Assembly (NCBI GenBank): GCA_041580375.1
Contig: JBFGDZ010000031.1
Location: forward strand, 1-24,497
Direction: 5' to 3'
From: JAPUIN01 sp041580375
Lineage (GTDB): Bacteria > Acidobacteriota > Polarisedimenticolia > Gp22-AA2
Length of the DNA stretch: 24,497 nucleotides
The notes under the pieces were generated by a model that was given only the letters and a program-made list of their open reading frames with translations, did not search any database and had not been told where the DNA came from. The position numbers were made by a program, and so were the translations under genes. Positions 7,675 to 14,850 of the stretch are shown here, piece after piece; the stretch's first letter is position 1; every line of letters starts with the position of its first letter.

Positions 7675-8759
7675 GGCTCCTCGTAGCCGGGCTCCCGATA
7701 AACGCCCCGCAGCGTCTCCTCCGGCGGAGGAAGCGGGGACGACAGCGCGGCCGCCGCGTCGTCCTCCAGCGACGCCGCGATCGATCTCGACAATCGGTCG
7801 AGCCCCTCCGCCGTGGCGAATCCCCCGCCGACGAGGAAGGCCTCGAGACGCTCGATCGGATCGCGCCCGCGCCAGGCCTCGATCAGATTCTTCGGAACAT
7901 ACCGCATGTCGTCGTGCTCGGCGTGGCCCTTCATCCGGAACGCGCGGCATTCGATGAGCGTCGGTCCCTCGCCGCGGCGGCCGCGCTCCGCCGCCCTGCG
8001 CGTCGCCTCGAGCACCGCGAACACGTCCGTCCCGTCCACCGACTCCGCCGCCACGCCGTAGGCCGGACCCCGCTCGGCCAGACTCTTCACGGCGAACTGG
8101 CGGGTCGTGGGGACGGAGTAGGCGTAGCCGTTGTTCTCGACGATCAGGATCAGCGGGAGCCTGAGGACCGCCGCCAGGTTCAGCCCCTCGTGAAAGTCGC
8201 CCGTGGACGCCCCTCCGTCCCCGATGTAGGTGAGCGCCACGCGCCTCTCGTTCCGCATCCGCGCCGCCAGTGCGGCGCCCGCCATCACCGGGATGAGCGT
8301 TCCCAGGTGACTGATCGGGCCGATCAGGGCCCGCTTCTCGACGTTCCCGAAATGGAGTGTCCCGTCCTTGCCGCGCGTGGGGCCGTCGAAGCGCGCGAGA
8401 AACTGCCGGAACAGATCGCGCGGCTGCACGCCACGTACGAGCAGGGACCCGATGTTCCGGATCATCGGAGCCAGCAGGTCCCCGGGTTCCAGCGCCCGCG
8501 CGCTCCCGACGGAGATCGCCTCCTGCCCCAGGCTGCTGTAAAAGCCCCCCTTGATGTGGCCCTGCCGGTAGAGGACCGAGAGCTTCTCCTCGACCAGGCG
8601 GTTCAGCCGCAGCAGGCGGTGGAGCGCTGCCAGATCCTCCGCCGTCAGGCCCGGGTTGCGCATCGCCGCGAGCGGTCCGGGCAGGAGGCCGTCGAGCGGA
8701 TCGACGGGCGGCCGCCGTTTCGGGCGGCTCCTCCGCCGCCCGCGCGGCTCCCCGCTCAT
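7656..8759 (-). CDS. 2-oxo acid dehydrogenase E1 alpha subunit, second paralogue (GDG copy)
   Basis: A 367-aa paralogue of the next gene. It has YSSLGQEAISVG (74-85), the standard GDGGASTGDFHEG...ENNGYAYS thiamine-diphosphate/Mg motif (180-214), and GHAEHDDMRYVP. The pyrophosphate-contact region reads APMIRNIGSLLVRG, so the family histidine is missing while the arginine (Arg101) remains. The first ~35 residues are basic and proline-rich. The ATG at 8759 lies 19 bases after the lpd stop; an alternative start at 8801 would overlap lpd. Both alpha copies keep full domain length, so this is not a decaying duplicate. Whether they form mixed alpha/alpha' E1 tetramers or act as alternatives is unknown. 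Confidence 0.9.
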   Translation of the reverse strand: MSGEPRGRRRSRPKRRPPVDPLDGLLPGPLAAMRNPGLTAEDLAALHRLLRLNRLVEEKLSVLYRQGHIKGGFYSSLGQEAISVGSARALEPGDLLAPMIRNIGSLLVRGVQPRDLFRQFLARFDGPTRGKDGTLHFGNVEKRALIGPISHLGTLIPVMAGAALAARMRNERRVALTYIGDGGASTGDFHEGLNLAAVLRLPLILIVENNGYAYSVPTTRQFAVKSLAERGPAYGVAAESVDGTDVFAVLEATRRAAERGRRGEGPTLIECRAFRMKGHAEHDDMRYVPKNLIEAWRGRDPIERLEAFLVGGGFATAEGLDRLSRSIAASLEDDAAAALSSPLPPPEETLRGVYREPGYEEPWWPET

Positions 8760-8778
8760 CGTGCCCGAGCCCCGCGCC

Positions 8779-10185
8779 TCAGAGATGGATGCCCCGGGCA
8801 TGGAGATTGAGGGCCGCCTCGCCCATCACCTCGGAAAGGGTCGGGTGCGCGTGGATCGCGTGGAACAGCTCCTCGACGGTCGACTCGAGACGCAGCGCCA
8901 TCCCGGCCTCGGCGATCAGCTCGGTCGCCTTGGGCCCGACGATGTGGATGCCCAGCAGCTCGTCGTAGCGCTCGTCGCCGACGAGCTTGACGAACCCCTC
9001 GGTCGATCCGAGGATCGCCGCCTTCCCGACCGCCGCGAACGGGAAGCGCCCCGTGCGCACCTTGTGCCCGCGCGCGCGCGCCTCCTTCTCGGTCAGCCCG
9101 ATGCTGGCCACCTCGGGGTCGCTGTAGGTGCAGGACGGCACGCGCGTGTAGTCGATCGGCTCCGGCCTGCGGCCGGCGATCGCCTCGATCGCGACGATCC
9201 CCTCGTGCGACGCCAGGTGCGCCAGCTGCTGCGTCGGCAGCAGGTCTCCGATCGCGTAGACCCAGTCCTCGCCGGTCCGCATCGTCCCGTCGACGCGGAC
9301 GGTCCCGCGATCCAGCTCCACCTTCGTTCCCTTCAGCCCCACGTCGTCGGTCACGGGCTTCCGCCCGACGGCCACGAGGACGACATCGGCCTTGAGCGTC
9401 TCCTTCCCGCCCTTGTCGCCGGCGACCTCCACCTCGACGCCCTTGCCCGTCACCTTGACGTCGTCCACCTTCGTCGAGGTGCGCACCTCGATGCCGCGCT
9501 TCTTGAAGGCCCTCTGCATCTCGGCCGAGCAATCCTCGTCCTCGAACGGCAGCATGCGCGGCAGCATCTCCACGATGGTCACCGCGCTGCCGAAGCTCCG
9601 GTAGATCGAGGCGAACTCGACGCCCACGGCGCCCGCGCCCAGAATCAGGAGGCTCTTCGGCACGAACTCCAGAGAGAGCGCCTCGTTGCTCGTCAGCACG
9701 CGGCGACCGTCGGCCTCGAGCCCGGGCAGCATTTTGGGGACCGATCCCGTCGCGAGGACGGCGTGCCTCGTCCGGATCGACTGGGGCTTGCCGCCCGGGG
9801 CGGTCACCTCGACGACGCCCCTGCCCTTCAGGCGACCGTGCCCCCTGACCACGGAGACCCCGTTCTTCTTCATCAGACCGTCGACGCCCCGCGCGAGGCG
9901 CCGCACGACCTCGGCCTTGTGCTTGTGCGCGCCCGCGAGATCGAGCTGGACGTCGCCGGTCTTCACGCCGAAGCGCGCCGCCTCGCGCGCCATCTCCAGG
10001 ACCTCGGCGCTGTGCAGGAGCGCCTTCGTGGGGATGCAGCCGACGTGCAGGCAGGTGCCGCCGAGCGCGGGTGACTTCTCCACGAGCGCGGTCTTCAGGC
10101 CGAGCTGCGCGGCGCGGATCGCCGCGACGTACCCGCCCGGGCCCGAGCCGATGATCGTCAGATCGAAATCCTGTCGTTCAGACAC
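8779..10185 (-). CDS. lpdA: Dihydrolipoyl dehydrogenase (E3)
   Basis: A 468-aa FAD enzyme that reoxidises dihydrolipoyl groups on E2 with NAD+. The FAD-binding motif GSGPGG is at 13-18. The redox disulfide is Cys45/Cys50 in GGTCLHVGCIPTKALL. An NAD-binding GAGAVGVEFA follows in the middle, and the C-terminal interface has the catalytic His447 in HAHPTLSE. The start is set to GTG 10185: GGAG lies 6 bases upstream and the length then matches the family. The longer in-frame reading from 10263 adds a low-complexity leader. It is the first gene of a seven-gene operon (lpd, two E1-alpha, E1-beta, E2, lipB, lipA). Confidence 0.95.
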   Translation of the reverse strand: MSERQDFDLTIIGSGPGGYVAAIRAAQLGLKTALVEKSPALGGTCLHVGCIPTKALLHSAEVLEMAREAARFGVKTGDVQLDLAGAHKHKAEVVRRLARGVDGLMKKNGVSVVRGHGRLKGRGVVEVTAPGGKPQSIRTRHAVLATGSVPKMLPGLEADGRRVLTSNEALSLEFVPKSLLILGAGAVGVEFASIYRSFGSAVTIVEMLPRMLPFEDEDCSAEMQRAFKKRGIEVRTSTKVDDVKVTGKGVEVEVAGDKGGKETLKADVVLVAVGRKPVTDDVGLKGTKVELDRGTVRVDGTMRTGEDWVYAIGDLLPTQQLAHLASHEGIVAIEAIAGRRPEPIDYTRVPSCTYSDPEVASIGLTEKEARARGHKVRTGRFPFAAVGKAAILGSTEGFVKLVGDERYDELLGIHIVGPKATELIAEAGMALRLESTVEELFHAIHAHPTLSEVMGEAALNLHARGIHL

Positions 10186-10269
10186 CGGGTTCTCCGATGC
10201 GCCCTCCCGGGCGCTCACGGTCCTCGCTCCGGGGCCCACATCCCGTTTCGAGGACGCTGCCACTGGGAC

Positions 10270-10296
10270 TAGGAGCCTGTCCGGGTATTCCGTCGG
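10270..10296 (+). repeat. Dispersed terminal-repeat copy, left-facing type (half element)
   Basis: TAGGAGCCTGTCCGGGTATT plus CCGTCGG. It matches the left end of the 224-bp element at 14258 over about 25 bases with one difference. It lies in the 5' leader of lpd, about 20 bases downstream of the predicted -10. An inverted, more degenerate partner is at 11586-11611, so the two bracket the aminotransferase gene. Confidence 0.75.
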
Positions 10297-10315
10297 CTGC
10301 CGGAAGGTGACGGCG

Positions 10316-10345
10316 ATTATAGCAACCCCGTTCCGGGGGGGTCAA
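10316..10345 (-). promoter_or_regulatory. Promoter of the lpd/2-oxo acid dehydrogenase/lip operon
   Basis: Minus strand: TTGACC (10340-10345), 18 bases, then TATAAT (10316-10321). Five of six -35 bases and all six -10 bases match consensus. The start site would be near 10309, giving a leader of about 125 bases that contains a repeat copy (10270-10296). No attenuator or riboswitch fold was recognised in that leader. Confidence 0.8.
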
Positions 10346-10362
10346 TTTGCGGAGGGCCCGGC

Positions 10363-11511
10363 TCAACCCTCGGCCGCCGCGAGAAAACGCTCCATGTCGT
10401 CCGCCGCGTTGTAGATGTTCGGGGAGACGCGGATCAGGTTGTCCCTCAGGCTGACGACGCATCCTTTCTCCCGGAGCCGCCGGTAGATGGTCCGCGTGTC
10501 GTCGACCGTGGGGCCCTCGAGCGCGAGGATCGCCGAGCGGCGCTCCGGCGCCAGATCGGAGACCGGGCGCAGCCGCGTCCTCTCGATGCCGCGCAGGAGC
10601 CCGTCGAGCAGCCGGCGCGCGTGCGACTCCACCGTGCTGATCCGCACCCGGTTCAGAAACCCCATCGACGCGGTGAGGGCGGCGACGTTCAGGAACGAGG
10701 CGGCCTCGTGAACGTCGAACCGGGCCGCGCCTTCCCGGAACTGCAGCCGGGGCGGCGTCCGGCGGTTGAAATGCGCCGCCCCCTCCACGCCTCGCCAGTT
10801 CACCTCCGACACCATGACGCGATCGAGGATCCGCGGGCTGACGTAGGTGAATCCGCTGCCGTAAGGCCCGAGCAGCCATTTGTAGCCGCTGACGGCGAGC
10901 ACGTCGATGGCATGGTCGGCCACGCGGAAGTCGACCGAGCCGACGCCCTGGGCTCCGTCGACGACGAGGAAGGCGCCGCGGGCGCGGCACGCTTCGCCGA
11001 GCGCGTGCAGATCGATCCGGTACCCGGTGGCGTAGGCCACCAGGCTGACCGACACGATGCGCGTGCGCAACCCCATGGCGCCGATCAGGTCGTCCGCGGC
11101 GACCATGCGGCCGGCGGACGGCGCCACCTGGCGGACGCGCACGCCGTCCCGCTCCAGGTTGAGCCAGGGAAACAGGTTGGCGGGAAACTCGCCCTGCGGC
11201 AGGACCACCTCGTCTCCGCGCTCGAGCGGCAGGCCGCGGGCCGCGAGATTGATTCCATGCGAGGCGCCGGTGCCGAGCGCGATGCTCGCGGGATGGCATC
11301 CGATGAGGCGCGCCGCGGCCGCGCGGGCGCCGTCCGTCGCCGCCTCGTAAGCTCCCGGCTCGCATTCCTCGGGGTGCTCCTTGAGGCGGATCGCCCGCCG
11401 CACCTGCTCGGCGGTCTCCTTCGGGAACGGCCCCTGCGCCGCGCAGTCGAGATAGACGCGCCCCCCGAAGTCGGAGAACTGGCCCGCCCACTGCGATCCC
11501 GCAATCTGCAC
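10363..11511 (-). CDS. Class V aminotransferase family PLP enzyme (isopenicillin-N-epimerase-like)
   Basis: A 382-aa fold-type I PLP protein. YLDCAAQGPFP (20-30) is the family N-terminal segment. The PLP site has LGTGASHGIN, VVDGAQGVGS (Asp185, Gln188) and the Schiff-base Lys211 in VSGYKWLLGPYGSGF. The C-terminal RVSPNIYN segment is typical of the isopenicillin-N epimerase/selenocysteine-lyase-like branch. The active-site cysteine loop of IscS-type desulfurases is not present, so the substrate is unknown. The start is GTG 11511, with GGAGG 8 bases upstream. It is divergent from thyX and bracketed by inverted repeat copies. A weak -10 candidate (TATCAT, minus strand, 11553-11558) has no clear -35. 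Confidence 0.88.
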   Translation of the reverse strand: MQIAGSQWAGQFSDFGGRVYLDCAAQGPFPKETAEQVRRAIRLKEHPEECEPGAYEAATDGARAAAARLIGCHPASIALGTGASHGINLAARGLPLERGDEVVLPQGEFPANLFPWLNLERDGVRVRQVAPSAGRMVAADDLIGAMGLRTRIVSVSLVAYATGYRIDLHALGEACRARGAFLVVDGAQGVGSVDFRVADHAIDVLAVSGYKWLLGPYGSGFTYVSPRILDRVMVSEVNWRGVEGAAHFNRRTPPRLQFREGAARFDVHEAASFLNVAALTASMGFLNRVRISTVESHARRLLDGLLRGIERTRLRPVSDLAPERRSAILALEGPTVDDTRTIYRRLREKGCVVSLRDNLIRVSPNIYNAADDMERFLAAAEG

Positions 11512-11585
11512 GCGCTCATCCTCCCGCGCACCCGCCGGCGCCGGGTCGCCGCATGATACACCGCGGGCGACCGCCCGAACGCGAT

Positions 11586-11611
11586 CCCACGGAATGCTCG
11601 GACAGGCTCCC
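11586..11611 (-). repeat. Dispersed terminal-repeat copy, right-facing type (half element)
   Basis: Read on the minus strand it begins GGAGCCTGTCCGAGCATT and then CCGTGGG. It matches the copy at 10270-10296 at 22 of 25 positions in inverted orientation. It sits between the divergent aminotransferase and thyX genes, 8 bases upstream of the thyX -10. Substitutions at two central positions show it is the most diverged of the four copies in the window. Confidence 0.7.
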
Positions 11612-11618
11612 GGGAGGT

Positions 11619-11624
11619 TATAAT
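11619..11624 (+). promoter_or_regulatory. -10 element of the thyX-trmB promoter
   Basis: A consensus TATAAT lies 41 bases upstream of the thyX ATG. No good -35 hexamer is visible at 15-18 bases spacing. That position is occupied by the repeat copy at 11586-11611, whose TCGGACA stretch may serve weakly. Confidence 0.5.
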
Positions 11625-11664
11625 CGGACCGCATCACGCCGGACGGTCCCGAATCGAGAGGTGA

Positions 11665-13278
11665 ATGCCCCGCACGGCCCTGCAGCAGCATGAGGACGTC
11701 TTTCAATCCCCGGCACCCCAGGTGGCGATCACGAACGCGTTCACGCGGCCGTTCGACAACGTCGTGGCGACCGCTCGCACCTGCTACTCGGGAGGCGGCA
11801 TCGTGCGGACGGACGACGTCCTGGGGGATCCGGCCGACCCCGAGGAGGTGCGCGCGGACCGGAGGCGCCGCCGCGACGCGCTGGCGCGCGATCTGTACCA
11901 GGCCGGCCACCACACGACGCTCCAGCACGCCCACTTCCAGTTCGCCCTGAGCAACGTGAGCCGGCAGTTCATCTGGTCGTTCCTGCACAGCCATCCTTTC
12001 TACAACTCGGAGCAGGTGAGCCAGCGCTACGTCACCGTGAAGCCGGGCAACTACGCCGTCCCGCCGATGCCCGGCCCCGCCCGCGGCGTCTATCTCGAGA
12101 CGGTCGGGCTGCAGCAGCGGGCCTACGAGGATCTCTGCCGCCTGCTGACGCCGCCGACGACCGAGGCGTACTTCGCCAAATATCCCTCGCGGCGCAGGCA
12201 CGCCGAGCGGTACGCCCGCGAGATCGGGAAGAAGGCGCAGGAGGTGGCGCGTTACGTCCTGCCCGTGGCGACGTTCGCTTACCTGTACCACACGGTGAGC
12301 GGGCTGACGCTTCTCCGCTACCACCGCATCTGCCGGGAGCACGACGCGCCGCTGGAGCAGCGCATCGTGATCGGTATGATGGTGCGCGAGATGCTCGAGC
12401 TCGATCCGGCCTACGCGGCGGTTCTCGAGCAGCCGATCCCCGCGGAGGAGATGCTCGAGTACCGCGCTCTGGTCGAGTCGCCCGCGGACGATTCGGATCG
12501 CCGCGCGTTCCTGAGGGAGTTCGACGGCCAGCTGGGCGATCGGGTCTCGCTGCTCATCGATCACCCCGCGCGCAACGAGGAGACCCTGGCGCATGCCGTG
12601 CGCGAGGTGCTCGGGCTGACGCGCGCGCGCCTGTCGGACGACGACGCCATCGACCTGGTGATGGATGCCGCGCGCAACCGCTATCTCGGCGAGGCGCTCA
12701 ACCTCACGACGCTCAGCAAGCTGTCCCGGGCGCTGGCGCACTGCCATTTCACGTTCCGCAAGCGCATGAGCCACGCGGGAGACTCGCAGAACCAGCGGCA
12801 CCGCATGACGCCCGCGTCGCGCCCGATCCTCGAGACGCACCTGACCGGCGAGCCCGACTACATCACGCCGTCCCTCGTCCTCGCCGACGCGGCGTCCCGG
12901 GCGCGCTACGAGGAGGCGATGGAGATCGCATGGAGCGGCATCCGGAGGCTGCGCGCCCTCGGCGTGCCGGACCAGTTCGCGCTCTACCTGCTCCCCAACG
13001 CCGTGTCGATCCGGTTCACCGAGTCCGCGAGCCTGCTGGATCTCCGGCACAAGCACGCCATGCGACTCTGCTACAACGCCCAGGAGGAGATCTGGCGCGC
13101 CTCCCTCGACGAGGCGCTGCAGATCCGCGAGGTCTGCCCGAGGATCGGGCGCCACCTTCTTCCCCCCTGCACGCTGCGCCTGCGCGCGCGGATGCGGCCC
13201 GTCTGCCCCGAGGGCAAGCGCTACTGCGGCGAGCGTGTGTGGACCTACCGCCTGGAAGACTACAGGCGGGTCATCTGA
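11665..13278 (+). CDS. thyX: Long, duplicated FAD-dependent thymidylate synthase (ThyX)
   Basis: 537 aa, more than twice the usual ~220-250 aa. ThyX makes dTMP from dUMP using methylene-tetrahydrofolate and FAD. The first half has HHTTLQHAHFQFALSNVSRQ (82-101) and NSEQVSQRY (114-122), equivalent to canonical HHSPFEH and SxNxxSxRY. The RHR dUMP/FAD motif is replaced by a His-Ser-His-Pro stretch (108-111). The second half repeats the pattern: LSRALAHCHF, then FRKRMSH...SQNQRHR (364-380), then LPNAVSIRFTESASLLDLRH and NAQEEIW (443-477). A C-terminal Cys quartet (491, 502, 514, 521) could bind zinc. RBS GAGAGG precedes the ATG. Chlamydial ThyX proteins are also about this long. The family is secure; activity and site layout are not. 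Confidence 0.88.
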   Translation: MPRTALQQHEDVFQSPAPQVAITNAFTRPFDNVVATARTCYSGGGIVRTDDVLGDPADPEEVRADRRRRRDALARDLYQAGHHTTLQHAHFQFALSNVSRQFIWSFLHSHPFYNSEQVSQRYVTVKPGNYAVPPMPGPARGVYLETVGLQQRAYEDLCRLLTPPTTEAYFAKYPSRRRHAERYAREIGKKAQEVARYVLPVATFAYLYHTVSGLTLLRYHRICREHDAPLEQRIVIGMMVREMLELDPAYAAVLEQPIPAEEMLEYRALVESPADDSDRRAFLREFDGQLGDRVSLLIDHPARNEETLAHAVREVLGLTRARLSDDDAIDLVMDAARNRYLGEALNLTTLSKLSRALAHCHFTFRKRMSHAGDSQNQRHRMTPASRPILETHLTGEPDYITPSLVLADAASRARYEEAMEIAWSGIRRLRALGVPDQFALYLLPNAVSIRFTESASLLDLRHKHAMRLCYNAQEEIWRASLDEALQIREVCPRIGRHLLPPCTLRLRARMRPVCPEGKRYCGERVWTYRLEDYRRVI

Positions 13279-13291
13279 GCCGGGGATCGTC

Positions 13292-13954
13292 GTGAGGACG
13301 CCGGCGGAGAGCCCGGCGGGCGCTGGGGTCGAGGGTCGATCCGCGGGCGCCGCGCCGATCGAGATCCTGCCGGGAGACGTCTCCGGACCCTTCCGTTTCG
13401 AGACGCTGTTCGGCCGCAGGGGACCCGTCGAGATGGAGGTCGGCGTCGGCAAGGGCCGGTTCATCCTGGAACAGGCCCGCGCCCGTCCCGACGTCGATTT
13501 CCTCGGCCTCGAGTGGTCGCTGAAGCACCTCCGGGTGACGAAGTCCCGCGCCGAGCGGCTCGGGCTGGCCAACATCCGCCTGTACCGGGCCGACGCCCGG
13601 CACGTCCTGGCCGATCTCGTACCCGACTTATCCTGCGATCGGCTGCACGTCTACTGCCCGGATCCGTGGCCGAAGAAGCGCCACCACAAGAGGAGGCTGT
13701 TCGCGCCCGGCACGGTTCCCCACATGCAGAGGATCCTCCGGGCCGGCGGATTCCTCCACGTGTCCACGGACGTGCGGCCCTACTTCGAGGAGATCCGGGA
13801 GGTTCTGCGCGCGCACACGTCGCTCGAGCCGGGCGAGGATCCGCTGTTCCCGGACGCGCCCGGCGGACAGACCCACTATGAGGAGAAATACGTGCAGGCG
13901 GGGCGGGTCATCCACCGCGCCACCTGGATGCGCGTCAGTCGATCTGGACGATGA
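13292..13954 (+). CDS. trmB: tRNA (guanine-N7)-methyltransferase
   Basis: A 220-aa SAM-dependent enzyme that makes m7G46 in the variable loop of tRNAs. The SAM-binding motif VEMEVGVGKGRF is at 46-57. The TrmB signature YCPDPWPKKRHHKRRL is at 121-136, followed by FLHVSTDVRPYFEE and a C-terminal T-x-YE-x-K (THYEEKY) motif. The start is GTG 13292, 13 bases after the thyX stop with a GGGGA upstream; longer in-frame readings lie inside thyX. The first ~22 residues are a variable leader. Its 3' end overlaps the convergent Rieske gene by 20 bases, so there is no room for a separate terminator between them. Confidence 0.95.
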   Translation: MRTPAESPAGAGVEGRSAGAAPIEILPGDVSGPFRFETLFGRRGPVEMEVGVGKGRFILEQARARPDVDFLGLEWSLKHLRVTKSRAERLGLANIRLYRADARHVLADLVPDLSCDRLHVYCPDPWPKKRHHKRRLFAPGTVPHMQRILRAGGFLHVSTDVRPYFEEIREVLRAHTSLEPGEDPLFPDAPGGQTHYEEKYVQAGRVIHRATWMRVSRSGR

Positions 13955-14246
13955 CCTGCCCGTTCTCGACGCGCACGGGGAAGCATCTCACCTTCAGGTC
14001 CGGATCCATCGGAGATTGGCCCGTCCGGATGTCGAAGTTCCAGGAGTGCCACGGGCAGGTGACCACGCCGTTCTCCTCCAGGTAGCCCTCCCCCAGCGGC
14101 CCGCCCTGGTGAGGACAGACGTTGTCGATCGCGTAGTACGTCCCCTCGAGATTGAAGATCGCCACGACCTGCCCGTTCACCTCGACGACCTTGCTCGAAC
14201 CCGGCGGGATCTCCTCCGCCGGACCGCAGCGCGCGTGGATCGCCAT
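13935..14246 (-). CDS. Rieske [2Fe-2S] ferredoxin
   Basis: A 103-aa small soluble protein consisting of one Rieske domain. Cluster ligands are Cys44/His46 in CPHQGGPLGEG and Cys64/His67 in CPWHSWNFD. No membrane anchor is present, so it resembles dioxygenase ferredoxins or the NirD-type small subunit rather than cytochrome bc1 Rieske proteins. GAGGAG lies 5 bases before the ATG and directly abuts the end of the inverted-repeat element at 14258-14481. Its partner reductase or oxygenase is not in this window. It may be an electron carrier, but the acceptor is unknown. Confidence 0.92.
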   Translation of the reverse strand: MAIHARCGPAEEIPPGSSKVVEVNGQVVAIFNLEGTYYAIDNVCPHQGGPLGEGYLEENGVVTCPWHSWNFDIRTGQSPMDPDLKVRCFPVRVENGQVIVQID

Positions 14247-14257
14247 CTGGTCTCCTC

Positions 14258-14481
14258 AGGAGCCTGTCCGGGTATTGCGTCGGGTCGCGTTCGGAGCGCC
14301 GTGGCGCCGAATGCCAGGCGCCGCGACGACGCGATGGGGATCCATCGCTTCGGTCTGGCAACGCCGCAGACGGCGCCACGCCGCCCGAACCCTCCGGGCG
14401 CATGAGGGTTGCGGGCGCTGACGGCGTCGCGCCTCGCAAGCCCCATGCGCGCGGCCCCACGGAATACCCGGACAGGCTCCT
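14258..14481. mobile_element. 224-bp MITE-like element with terminal inverted repeats and two internal hairpins
   Basis: The ends are inverted 26-bp repeats beginning AGGAGCCTGTCCGGGTATT (14258-14283, and inverted at 14456-14481), with 24 of 26 bases matching. Inside are two separate fold-back arms. Arm 1 (14289-14390) pairs GTTCGG/CCGAAC, GTGGCGCCG/CGGCGCCAC, TGCCAG/CTGGCA and GCGATGG/CCATCGC around a 4-base loop. Arm 2 (14398-14450) has a 16-base stem with 14 matches. Together with the outer stem this is a cloverleaf-like fold. It encodes no plausible protein. The right end includes part of the TAG stop of the 117-aa gene, and the left end abuts the Rieske RBS. No clear target duplication was found. 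It is probably a non-autonomous mobile or REP/BIME-like element. Confidence 0.75.
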
Positions 14482-14833
14482 ACGGAATCAGGAACTCCTC
14501 GATGTTGCTCCGGCCGTATCTCGCCCCGGTCCGATCCCGGATGCGCTTCGCCACGACCGCGAGGGCCCGGCGCACGCCGGGGGTCTTCTCCGGATCGGTC
14601 AAGGGCTCAAGCCTCACGATCGCCCCTTCGGGCCGCCGGGCGACCTGGATGAAGAATTTCTGGGTGTGCCCGCGATCGACGACGAGCGTTTCGATCAGGA
14701 GGGTCTGGTCCTCGCCGTCGCGGAAGAGACGCTCACCCTTCGCGAGGAAGCCGCCGTCGCGAACGATGAACGGCACCAGATCGCGGCGGCATTCGTCGAG
14801 CGAGATGCGGCCCTCCAGGACGACGTGGGGCAC
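14480..14833 (-). CDS. Uncharacterised 117-aa protein
   Basis: I do not recognise this family. It begins with GTG 14833, with GGAGG 3-4 bases upstream, 17 bases after the bcp stop. Longer readings run back through bcp in another frame. It is soluble and charged, with a beta-rich middle (LLIETLVVDRGHTQKFFIQVARR), a basic helical segment (GVRRALAVVAKRIRDRTGARYG) and a C-terminus ending IEEFLIP. No Cys pair or enzyme motif was seen apart from one Cys in SLDECRRDL. Its stop codon TAG overlaps the first bases of the inverted-repeat element, so the element sits exactly at its 3' end. Good spacing and RBS support a real gene; function is unknown. Confidence 0.7.
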   Translation of the reverse strand: MPHVVLEGRISLDECRRDLVPFIVRDGGFLAKGERLFRDGEDQTLLIETLVVDRGHTQKFFIQVARRPEGAIVRLEPLTDPEKTPGVRRALAVVAKRIRDRTGARYGRSNIEEFLIP

Positions 14834-14850
14834 GTCCCTCCCCCGATCGT

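Noticed and set aside
10186..10309. A riboswitch or attenuator in the lpd leader
   Set aside because: The only recognisable structure is the dispersed repeat copy; no conserved aptamer core or terminator with a T-run was seen.
10363..11511. A second cysteine desulfurase
   Set aside because: The PLP fold fits, but the conserved cysteine loop before the C-terminal domain of IscS/SufS enzymes is absent, so only the wider class V aminotransferase family is claimed.
10363..13575. A 1070-codon open frame on the minus strand
   Set aside because: Only its last 382 codons (10363-11511) are a gene. The rest is the antisense of thyX and trmB and has low-complexity, GC-skewed composition.
13935..13954. 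A frameshift or assembly error at the trmB/Rieske overlap
   Set aside because: Both proteins end with intact family C-termini; a 20-base convergent overlap is simply compact packing.
13878..14460. Open frames through the 224-bp inverted-repeat element
   Set aside because: They run through palindromic DNA and into the antisense of the Rieske gene, lack ribosome binding sites, and show no protein-like conservation pattern.
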